DNA of 64,000 nucleotides from Siphonodentalium dalli (lineage: Eukaryota; Mollusca; Scaphopoda; Gadilida; Siphonodentaliidae), in NCBI GenBank assembly GCA_032622095.1, contig CP136067.1, positions 60,210,893-60,274,892 of the forward strand, in the 5' to 3' direction. The notes under the pieces were generated by a model. That model had not been told where the DNA came from and did no database searches. It worked only from the letters and a program-made list of their open reading frames with translations. The stretch's first letter is position 1. The number at the start of each line of letters is the position of its first letter. The position numbers and the translations under genes are program-made. Shown here piece after piece: positions 34,590 to 45,226 of this stretch.

Positions 34590-36657
34590 CACATAGTTAT
34601 TGTCTTCTATTCCAGATAAACGGCCAAAGTGGCCACACTATCTTTATTAATTAGATAACACATTGAATAGCGATGTAATCTATACACCACACGCGCACAT
34701 ACGACTCCGCATTTTAGTATCGGCTGACTTACGATTACGTCATCGTAGTCAGCATAATAAACTCCGGCTCCGAATCTGTGTTCTTAATTTGCTCTCCCAC
34801 AACTACGTCCCTCGTAGTTTAGTCACGGAACTCTCCGAATACCGGTGGTGGTATTATTTATTTATTTTACGGGTTATTTATTATGCGATCGGAATGGGAC
34901 TTGGATCATTTTAATCACAACAGGGAGGGCTTTCCGATTGCGTTTTGTAGTTTCTAGACTGAATAAATCCTTAAAGATGTTCTCTGGTTTCCTCTTCTCT
35001 CTTTGTAATGTGGAGATCATATTCCACCAGTTCAAAACCTGGGAACTTTTTTATGTTCTCATGGTGAAGTCTATAACATTGAAAAAAGATAATATATTTC
35101 TAAGTTAATACCTGTTCTTTAGTAATGTTCTTTACAGTAGGTCCCAGCTCGAGATTGCATGATTTCGGCGACTTTTGTCAGCAAAATGAATTTACAGATC
35201 AACTGTAACACACCGGTCATCCTTAAACCACACTGCGGGCAGTAAATAGGCAGGTAAACTGCACCTCTGGGTATAATAATTACAGTTTTCCATACCAGGG
35301 CTAGTCTAATTAGTTAAAAGACGTATATGATGGGAAATACCTATTGATGCTGTGACGGTAGTTGAGATAAAATTTTAGCTATCAGTTCCCAAGAAAAACA
35401 CAATCTTAGTCCAGCGCATTCAGAATTTCGCGGTAAATTTGAGTTTTATTCAGAAAAACTTTCTCTAGAGAAATTGATTACAAATATGGACAATCATCTA
35501 TTGACATGTTTTGACTAAGAACACCAAATCCCTATCCAGTGTCTTGAATAACGACATCTTTCCAAACATATTGTACCACGATAAAGTACAACGGAATGGG
35601 GGCAGGTGTACACTGCGGCGTGGGCAAAAATCATGCCAGTTTAGAGATTACGACTAATTAAACGCTAAAAAGCATCTACGAAGAGTCCAGAATTGACCTA
35701 TAATATACCTAGGAAGGAGAAAGGATTAAGTATTTCCCGTCTGAGTAGGCATCATATTGTTTTTACAAGTCGACGCTCATGGGTGACCACTGGTCTCATG
35801 TGCCGATGACCACTGTTCAGTGATCAAACGGAATGTATTTGTAACAATAACAGTTCCGTAATCCGATTGTAGCTCGGCCTACATGCAATCATTATCTCGA
35901 GATTGCCTGCACGGTGGGGATTGGGATTCGCGATTTTCTCGAGGAACGAATTTCCAATTACGGCATTCGCCCGCGACGATACGAAAATATAGCAGAGGTG
36001 TTTCGAATGCCCACTAACGTAAACGAACGATCGGGCCCGCCCGATTGGCCGATTGTGGTTTGGTGATAATAATTATTATTATAATTGGGCCGTCCGACAA
36101 TCGGTCAATCTCGTGCATTTTCGTGCAACGAGATCTCGCGATCGGCCGACCACATGACACCGTCTCCTGTCCGTCTGTAGATGCAGTATACATCCTGTTT
36201 CTGCGGCAAGGTACATGTACCACGTGATATCAATTTAAATTAACTTGGTAGTTTATATTTTTTGAAAACCCAATAAAATGGGGGCAGTCGGGTTAGCAGA
36301 AACAGTGTACTTTTTTTTCTTTTTTTTTTAATTTGCCATAAAATGGTCTCAGTCGGCGACTTTTTTAACGGTCGGTCAGGTTAGTGGAAACACAGGTATT
36401 ATTTTTTTAGGCCTTAGAAACACGACAACATGATTAGACCAAATGAATGGCAAATTGCACACAATGGTATGTGTACTGTATATTCAACATGGAACTATCG
36501 GGTGATTCATATATTTTAGACAAATCATTGGAGTGAAACCATTGGAAGAATACTATAAATTGTCACACAAAACACTTTCTGATAACATGCATGGGCTATA
36601 TCTGAGGGTCACACCCATCTTTTCTGGTATGCGGAATTCGGGCGATTTTTATATAAG

Positions 36658-36903
36658 ATGTGGGCACTAACTTGGTTCTGCGATAGTACCTTCGACAAGA
36701 GTCCGAATCTCTTCCATCAGATGTATATGATATATGCGTTCGTCTGCCACTTGTTTATGGGTTCCTGTCCAACAAACCGCCCAATCGATGACTGCGTGAC
36801 AAAGTTTTCAGATTATGTGCAGTGGATAGAAGGTGATGAAGGTCGTACCATGTGGAATCACTTTGATACTACTGGGCCCCCGTCCACATTCCAAGTTTCA
36901 TAA
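36658..36903 (+). other. Unrecognised 81-residue open frame, possible transposase relic
   Basis: The frame ends with RTMWNHFDTTGPPSTF, which faintly resembles the MWNHFDxxGPRT segment of MULE/FLYWCH-type transposases. No other domain evidence is present, so the match may be coincidental. Confidence 0.25.
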
Positions 36904-37413
36904 AGGCATCAAAACCAAATATATTCAACATGATTCACTATATAAAGAAAGATCAGGCATACACAGAATCGACCATACATATACTGTAACCTAGTGCTGG
37001 CGGCAGGGTTCAACCACATAGGAGTAAATATCGGGTGGTGCATATAAAAAATATGAATAAGACACCGATTCTTTCCTAACATCAACACTGAATCAGTGCC
37101 AAAGGTTTCAAAGCACCAGTTCCCAAATCTGACAAATCATTAAAACTTCAAAACAAAAGAGGAATTGACTATAAGCATCAAATGATTGAACTAACAGATT
37201 ATTGACACCCCGCACAAGTATGCAGGTACCCCTGGAAACAATAGCCATTGGCAGATAGAGATGCAGGAGCTATTTATGGCGGTGATGTTATGAATGATAG
37301 TGGAATGATTTAGACTCGGTTAACTCATAGCTTGTTCGAGAGTCTAATTTTAATTAGAGCTGTCCATAAACGTGTCATTATCTGTAAGCTCATTGTGCTC
37401 TTTTTCTTTTCAG

Positions 37414-37520
37414 ACCTTACTGTTGTCCATGTCCTGGTGCTTCATGTAAATGGCAGGGGTCATTGGAGCAAGTCATGTCCCACCTCATGATGTCTCATAA
37501 GAGTATTACTACACTACAAG
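37414..37520 (+). CDS. SIAH1: SIAH coding exon 4 (second zinc finger)
   Basis: A strong pyrimidine tract and TTTTCAG precede the exon, and GTATGG follows it. It encodes [19 protein letters not shown], then [16 protein letters not shown]. The Cys and His residues complete the second SIAH-type zinc finger before the substrate-binding domain. The terminal G is the first base of the glycine codon finished in exon 5. Confidence 0.98.
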
Positions 37521-38054
37521 GTATGGACATCCCTTTTTCAAAAAAGACTACAATCTTGTCAAGAGAAAAGCAATCATATTGAAGATTAAGTAATTGTTCT
37601 GTCGATCTGTTACACAAAGAGCCAGTTTTATGTAGCCTAGTTCCAGGGTTTCCTCTTCCATCGGAAAAATGTGTTCAAAATGTCCTATAATGTTCAATGG
37701 TAATTTACGGGGTAACTTTGTTGTGTTTTGTGATGTTCAGTGGTAGACCTCTCATTTTACTGTTGCAAATTAATTTAAAATATGGTAGTTGCAACCATAA
37801 CACTAGCAGTCTACCACTGAAAAAACAGATATTTAGTACCATGGGAACTTGTGCACCTGTGATTATGAGGTGTTTGAATTTTTTTGTGTGGAGTTATTCC
37901 CCTTTTTCGACTTTAAAAATGTTCAATACTGAGTATACCTTTGTCCGAGCTTTTATTCCTACATTTTTTGGTAAATTTTTTTTAAACTTTGCACAGATAT
38001 TTAGTACCATGGGTACTTGAGCACCTGCGATTATGAGGTCTGTTTGACTTTTTT

Positions 38055-38200
38055 ATGTGTACCATACCATGTACCATACTATGTACCATACCATGTATGG
38101 TACACATAATGCCGACGTCCGGATCAACCATCCGTCGTTCGTCCGTCCATCTGTCCATCTGTCTGTCGTACCGTCTGTCCGTAGACACTTGCTATCCGAT
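38055..38200 (+). repeat. Capped repeat start (GTACCATACCATG type)
   Basis: Direct repeats of ACCATACCATGT (about 38060-38097) close into a palindrome: TGTGTACCATACCATG at the left and CATGTATGGTACACA at the right. CGTCCG and a run of GTCCGTCCATCTGTCC follow. The downstream DNA contains imperfect repeats with TTATGATGACACAC (38256, 38598). Confidence 0.7.
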
Positions 38201-38279
38201 TCGATTACTCGAATATTTTTTATCGGATCGTGTTTAAATTTTATGTGCATGTTTATGATGACACACTCCTCACCTGTAT

Positions 38280-38340
38280 AAGCAAATTCGATTTTTGAGA
38301 CAGTGCAAATTTTGCACTGTCTCAAAAATCAAATTTGCTT
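38280..38340. repeat. 61-bp near-perfect palindrome
   Basis: Arms of 30 bp (38280-38309 and 38311-38340) pair with one mismatch and a single central base. The core reads GAGACAGTGCAAA / TTTGCACTGTCTC. It would extrude as an almost loopless hairpin. Confidence 0.95.
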
Positions 38341-39404
38341 CTAAAAATAGACGCCTGGTGTGTTGTATAGTCCCAAGCATGTTCAAAGGGCAATAATCGG
38401 CATGTTTCGGAGGCATAAAATATAACATTGCTACTGTGCTATATCTCCTATATACTCACCTGTATAGTTTTTGGTATCGATCTGTTGATCAGTTTAGAAA
38501 TTATTAACACTTTGCATCCGCACATAGGCATGAGCTATCCGATGCTGTAACCAAAGTATTTTTTGTCCGATTGTGTTCATATTTGATATGTAGGTTTATG
38601 ATGACACACCTCACCTGTATAGTTTTTGGTATTGATTGGTTGATCGGGTTAGAAAAGTTTAGGCGTCGGCACCAAATTTGGTACATATGGTCCTCACCCC
38701 GAAATACAGATCAGGTTAGAATTTGAGTTTGATCCGGTATATTTTAACAGAGTTATGGCCATTTTAAATTCAAGTAACTGATAATGTAATTAATGCCTGC
38801 ACTGTGAGCTTAGAAGAGACTTCTCACATCATACAGAGTGTATTATTGGCAATGAGTTATGTTTAGCTGTACACTAGATCCATAGATAGATAGCATGGCT
38901 AGCAGAGTCTGTTGATAAAATCTGTCAAAATTGTGATTGATGACTCTCTGGTGATTTGGTTTTCTGTGCAATATTAAGTTAATCCCTTTATTGAAACAGG
39001 TTCATGACATTAGAGACTGACTTATTGTATGGGTTTCTAAATCCAATGACATGCTTTTTATAGACTTTTTGTGTTTATCAGTTTGGGTAAGATTTAACCC
39101 CATTCTATCCGATGACATAACTCAAATATTTCCATTGATTATGTTTATAGTTCTTGGCATAGTTTATGATAACGCACCCCTAGGCCATAATTAATAATAT
39201 GTTTGTTTCCCCTCGCCCGACCGCCCCATTTTAAACCCCCCAACTGATATTATTATTTGCATCTCATTTGTAAAAAAATATTTATATTCATGTTCCGGAA
39301 ATCGGCATTCCTCCGGTCTGTTTCCGGTGTTTTTTAATTCCGCATTTTTGCTTTTTCGCTTTACCGACGTTAAAATTCCGGGTGATGTTTGTTGACATTG
39401 TGCG

Positions 39405-39890
39405 ATGGATTCGTCTGCTAAAAAGCAGAAAATATCTGCAAGTCTCTGTGTTAACATCGTTTTGAAAAAATGGCGACAAAAATATGACATTAATTAAGAA
39501 TAGGATCGGCGAATACGACACAGAACGCACGTGGTCCGATGTGTTGGGAAAGTTTGCTAACCGGCAATGACAAAGTCACTGAGGTGAAGTTAAAAAACAG
39601 CATGGTAGCTGTCAGCTTTTCGCAAACCGGAACGGACACTATCAGTGTATTTTCGGGCGAAGCTATTTGGGTGATAATGGACCAACCCAAAATTGAAATT
39701 TGTGAAATTTCTTGTCAAAATTCAAGCAATTTGGTGTATAATTTCAACTAAAAAAATTGGTCGTGTTCGACTGTCGGTCTCCATTTGGATGCATTTTAAG
39801 TTGTATGACTACCCACTAACAGACTTCCAGAAAAGGTTCTATAGAGGAATTGAAGACTCCAAATGTCGCAATGCTCACCAGTGAACTAAA
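39405..39890 (+). pseudogene. Broken coding-like segment of unknown identity
   Basis: A start at about 39404 reads MDSSAKKQKISASLCVNIVL and continues to a stop after KWRQKYDIN. Beyond it an overlapping frame reads IGEYDTERTWSDVLGKFANR, then a second frame continues MVAVSFSQTGTDTISVFSGE to 39751. A last piece (DYPLTDFQKRF) follows. Composition is protein-like across frames, suggesting a frameshifted relic of a cellular or transposon gene. I do not recognise the family. Confidence 0.35.
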
Positions 39891-40303
39891 TGTAGATAGT
39901 CCTTCAATGTGATGCATCACAGGTGCCTATAGAACCAATAATTAAGAAATGAATTGTCCTAACCATGACTTGTCTTATATAAAATATTTCACACTGTTGA
40001 CCTTCGTGGGTGAAACCTTAAATTGTTAATTTAATTCGTTTAAACATTAATAAAACATGAAGTACCAGTTCTGACATGATCTTTTAACAATCAAACCATA
40101 TTCCAAAGGCCTAAATACTTTCCGATATAACTACTGTAGTTTTGGCAAAAAAAATAAAAATATTTTACCTACCCAAGTAAAAAATTTAGGGTAGGGAGGG
40201 GGGAAACACAAAATATTTTAAGTGTGGCCCTAACCTGCATAGTGAGGGTCATTTGGTTTATCTGCTTAAAAATATTAACATCCTCCACCAATCCTGTTGA
40301 CAC

Positions 40304-40826
40304 TTCGGCCAAAATACATGGCCGCCAGCAGCCATCTTGGATTTTACTATTTGCATGACTAAATCCTTTGTCACGGGCTACAGGTCGTAGCTTTGGTCGG
40401 AACTTCATGAAATTTCTCATGGATGTTAACAATGACATGTAGATGGGAACAATGACATGTAGATGGGAACGAGTCATTTGGGGTCGTTCGGCTGAAAAAC
40501 ATGGCTGCCAGCAGCCATCTTGGATTTTACTCTTTGCATGACTATATCCTTTGGCGCGGGCTACAGGTCGTAGCTTTGGTCAGATCTTCATGAAATTTGT
40601 CATGGATGTTAACAATGACACGTAGATGGGAACGAGTCCTTTTGGGGTCAATTGGCCAAAAAACATGGCCGCCAGCAGCCATCTTGGTTTTTACTCTTTG
40701 CATGACTAAATCCTTTGGCACAGGTTAGACATTTCCATTAGCACCTTTCCTATTCCTCCATTTACTGTCAACCATTAAATTATTCCCCTACCTAAGTTGA
40801 GCTACAGTGTCATTGACACTTTCATG
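40304..40826 (+). mobile_element. Helentron-like array, 5'-truncated (copy 4)
   Basis: About three units of the 164-bp family are followed by the usual 3' end (AAGTTGAGCTA, GTGTCATTGACAC, TTCAT). The palindromic cap is missing. A short duplication of AATGACATGTAGATGGGAAC occurs at 40431-40470. Confidence 0.85.
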
Positions 40827-42530
40827 TTTAATTATTTATTGAATAAAATCTCAAATCCAATGGAAAAATGTCAATGTGTGACCCACTTCCAGTACAGTTA
40901 AGTTATGGCTCGCTTGCAAATTTATACAATGATCTGGGACTTGTCATTTGTCAATCACACTGCATTATAGGCTAAAAAAAGTTGTTTGTTTCCAATTACG
41001 AAGCCAAATAATTCCAGGTACATTTAGGTACATTGTAGGTAGGGGATTTTTATTTTAAACTATATATAGATCCTTAGAAACTTTTCTCACATTGTATGTG
41101 AAGCCTGTCTATGTATTTTGTGGGAAAGAACTAAATCCAACTCGATCAAAAAGGTGACTAGTTATATAAATGTTGACAGGACATTGGCTCCAAGTATTAC
41201 AAAATAGCAGATAGATATTAAAAAGTCTTCCAAAATATTGATTAAGAAGTCACCTTGCCACTGATCTTAGAACAACTGTGTTAAATATTATTATGAGCCA
41301 GGAAAGCTGTTATGTGATACTGGTGTGGTATGATATAAGTGACTATTTAGAGTTCACTCCCTTGTGGTTATCCGATAATAGCATACTGTATTAAAGCATG
41401 AGTTCCCTGTATGTGAACAATATTCAACCTGCTAAAAATATCCCCACCAACAGTTCTTACAAAAGCCCAATGTTTGAATCCATACTAGTGTTACACATTT
41501 TAGTGACTACCTATCACTCACATTTAACGACAGAATATAGAATTTGATCTTCTAGAATGAAAAAATAACTTGTCATATATGTACAAACTCATTGAAATTG
41601 TATTAACCAACACCCATTCACAAACTGAATCAATAAAAGTATATAGGCACAAACATGGACCGTAAGCCTAAAAGATTTCGTTTTATACTCGTTTAATGTT
41701 CCCTATTTTCGATGTAGTCCGTTAATTTAGCGATGTTATTCAGCTTTTTCGATGTTTGTTGCCAATTGACTCAGGTTTGATGTCTTTTATGAGCATAATA
41801 TTCACACTGAATTAGGCTAATGACTCATTGAATTAAATTAAAAACTTCAACTAATAGAAAATGGAAGATGATAAGCATATTTTGCGTCAGACAGAATGTC
41901 CGACAGATACAACAGTGCACCGGACATCGACCGTTTTTGGCCAGACATTGACCGTGACCGCGCACTTATTTTGAGCCTTGTCCCTCACTTGTATAGTTGT
42001 TCAGGTATTGATTGGTTTTTGAATGGGAAATATTAACCCTTTTCTCCCATCTAAATGATCCCATGAATTTTTAATATGCAGCTAACACAAAACATAATAA
42101 AAAAAATAACAATAATAAAAAAAAACATAATATGTTATGTCTCACATTCCAATGTAATAAGCAAATAAATGGAGTTGCTATGATGTTTATCTACTTAATG
42201 TCAACTATTTTGTCTTTAACTGCTATAATGCTTCTCTGTGACTATGGATTGAGCTTAATTAGCTTTATCACTCTATAAGACATATCTGTGTTGGAGTGAC
42301 CTAATAGGTTGAAATCGAATGCCACATCCGTGTTCCTATTGTGTTTATGTGAGCAAGGCGCCCAATAAGTCTGATTCCACTTGTGACCTTAATTGTAAGG
42401 TGTGAATTGTTGAAACTTTTGCACTCATGAAAAGGTTGGTGTAAGGATTTATTAAAATAGCTAATCGGTATCGCCAAGGTATGGGTTAAACATCTGCCAA
42501 TCATGATTGGCCTCTCGTTTTTAGCTCACC

Positions 42531-43100
42531 TGAGACGAAGATCTCCGGTGGAGCTATAGTCATCACTGCTCGTCCGTCGTCCATCCATCCGTCGCACCAT
42601 CCGTCCGTCAACAATTCTTTGAACATCTTCTCCCCTGGAACCGTAAGACTGAATTGGTTCATATTTGGTGTGGATGTTCCCTAGGTGACTCTCATTCAGA
42701 TTTGTTAAAATGAGGTTACTGGGTCAAATAGTTGTGAAACCAGGGCCATAACTCTATTCCTCCATAGTAATTCTTACAACGACTTCTTGTCCAGAACCAT
42801 TTGCCCGATTGAGCTAATATTTGGTATGGAGGGTCCTTGGGTGACTGGTGTTCAGATTTGTTCAAATGAGGTCACCCGGTCAATTAGTTAAGAAACCAGG
42901 GCCATAACTCATAGTAATTCTTAGAATGACTTCTCCTAAAATAATATGTGGCCAATTTAGCTTATATTTGTTACGGAGGGACATTGGGTGACTGGGGTTC
43001 AGATTTGTTCAAATGGGGTCACAGGGTCAAATAGGGGCAGAGCCAGGGACATAACTCTAAAAAAAAATTACATTTTTGCATTTTGACCTTTGATTTTTTT
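42531..43100 (+). repeat. Capped array (AGCTCACCTGAGACGAAG type), copy 1
   Basis: The cap AGCTCACCTGAGACGAAG...GGTGGAGCTATAG is followed by GTCCGTCGTCC and units of about 147-156 bp, each with ATTCAGATTTGTTCAAATG and a phrase ATATTTGGTRTGGATGTTCC. It shares layout but not sequence with the Helentron arrays. Confidence 0.75.
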
Positions 43101-43482
43101 TTAGACACATCACAGCTACCACACCCCACCCTCCCCACCCCACCCATGTCCCTGCCACACCACGCTGTACCATACCATATTATCTCTGCCTAGTTCACCC
43201 CATTAAAATCCTTATTTTGATCACAGCTGTAGCAGTAACACAAAGCTGTTTGTGCAGTCGTTAAAACCTAATTATCTAAATGTCAACACCTCTCCAAGAC
43301 ATGCTGATAGTGGTTTCATGAAAGAATTTATTCCCAGAGAATGCACTGGCTTTCAAGGTCATGGGAATTTGTTAAGCTAATGTAGTCATTCAAATAAATC
43401 ATGTATGTCATATTCTCGCAGGGATGTCCCCACAGTGTTGGGGGGGGGTTGATTGACAGATTTGTTCAATGAAATGTAATTT

Positions 43483-44160
43483 TTAAGCTCACCTGAGACG
43501 AAGCTATAGTCAACACTTCTCATCTGTCACCTGTTCGTCTGTCTGTCCATCCATCCATCTGTCAACAATTCTTTGAACATCTTCTCTTGATCATAAGACT
43601 GAATGGGTTCATATTTGGTGTGGATGTTCCCTAGGTGACTCACATTCAGATTTGTTCAAATGAGGTCACTCTGTCAAGTGGTTGTGAAGCCAGGGCCATA
43701 ACTCTTGCCCTCCATAGTAATTCTTAAAAACGACTTCTCATGTACCATCAGGTTGAATGGGTTCATATTTGGTATGAAGGGTCCTTTGGTGACTGTATTT
43801 CAGATTTGTTCAAATGGGGTCACCTGGTCAAATAGGGGCCAAGCAAAGGACAGTTTTCCTCTTAATATGCTTCCTTCACACAGACCATCAGGTTAATTTT
43901 ACTGATATTTAGTATGAAGGGTTCTTTGGTGTCGGGGATTCAAATTTATTCAGATGGGGTCACCACGTTAAATAGGGTGGGACCAGGGACATTACTGTAT
44001 GTCTCTATAGTAATACTTAAAATGTCTTCTCAAGAGAGGTTGGACTATTTAGCCTACATATAGTATGGAGGATCCTTTAGTGACTGAGATTCAGATTTGT
44101 TAACATGAGGTCAGCATGTTAAGAAATGACGGGGCTATGGGGACTTAAGACTTTCATGTC
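43483..44160 (+). repeat. Capped array (AGCTCACCTGAGACGAAG type), copy 2
   Basis: Begins AAGCTCACCTGAGACGAAG and runs through about four diverged units of the same family as 42531-43100, in the same orientation. The first unit is nearly identical to that of copy 1 (GTGTGGATGTTCCCTAGGTG). Confidence 0.75.
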
Positions 44161-44964
44161 TAATAAAATCATTAAAATACAAAATTCATTAAAATATCTA
44201 CCTTGGAACTACCTGACTGATTAATCTGACATACATATAGTGTTTTTGGGTCCATGGATAATTGGGCTTTAAACATGTCTAAATGGTTTTATAAAAAGGC
44301 GCTTGTGAGATTGGAAATTTCCAACAATTGAGAAAGGGGGGGTGTACAGTTGGTAATTTAAAGGTAGATATTCACTGATCTACATACATGAAGCCTCTCT
44401 AGCCACATATCCTGTTTAGATCTAATTATTTTAAAGTGATTATGAAAAGTTCTGACTGTTGTGGTCTCCAGAGTCCCAGTCTTTGCAGTCTGGTGAGTGA
44501 CCCCACAGCCTTTGACTGTCTTGTTTGTGGAGTTGTCCCCTTTTTTTTACTTTGAAAATTTTTACTACAGGGGTATACCATTGTCCGAGCGTTTATTCCT
44601 GCATCTTTTGGTCAATTGTTTTAAAACTTGGCACAGATATTTAGCACCATGGGAACCTGTGCACCTGCTATTATGAGGTCTGTCCGACTTTTTTGGGGAG
44701 TTATCCCCCTTTTTCAATACCTTAGTCCCACCTAGGACAGGCCCATTTCTAGTTTGTATTTGAACTTTTCATGTGTATATTGTAAATAATAATTATCCTA
44801 TCCTATCCTCGCACCGAATTTAATTCTTGTAAAAAAAATATGTTTAGCGCAGAAAGATGAATTCACACGGACTTCAATCTAGAGCTTACTAGTAACAAAA
44901 ATAAATGTATACATGTATAACATATATGAGTATTGAATCAGTAAATCATTGATGAGTCACTTAT

Positions 44965-45226
44965 TAGCTCAACTTTACAAAGTAAAGTTTGAGCTATTGC
45001 CATGGGTTGGCGTCCGTCGTGCATCCCTGCTTCAACAATTTCCTTCGGCACGCCCCCACAGGGTGCATCCCTCCTCCAATCTTCACCAAACTTCAAATGT
45101 AGCTTCAGGGTGAACTATAGATCTATGGATCAAATCTTTCCGAATTTTGATGAAAAACTTGGACGCTGACAGGCAACTTGGATTTCAAATTTGAGCCCTA
45201 CAGCCCTAGTTATGGCCGGATCATTT
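44965..45226 (+). mobile_element. Left part of an older capped element, split by insertion
   Basis: The cap starts AGCTCAACTTTACAAAGTAA and is the same palindrome as the other caps except that its central segment is inverted. CGTCCGTCGTGC and a different unit (GGCACGCCCCCACAGGGTG) follow. The element stops at GATCATTT, where copy 5 begins, and resumes at 48672. Confidence 0.7.

Larger units (their letters stand above)
28853..37413 (+). other. SIAH intron 3
   Basis: Contains a hairpin at 29047-29095, a pair of direct repeats at 30124-30300, a long-TIR element at 30522-33296 hosting one Helentron copy, another Helentron copy at 33421-34589, and an unrecognised open frame at 36658-36903. Bases 34590-36600 show no gene; 35860-36220 is locally GC-richer with CGATCGG-type palindromic stretches. 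Confidence 0.7.

Noticed and set aside
38053-38325. Four overlapping frames around the ACCATACCATGT repeat
   Set aside because: All derive from the short tandem repeat and the CCGTCC-rich segment.
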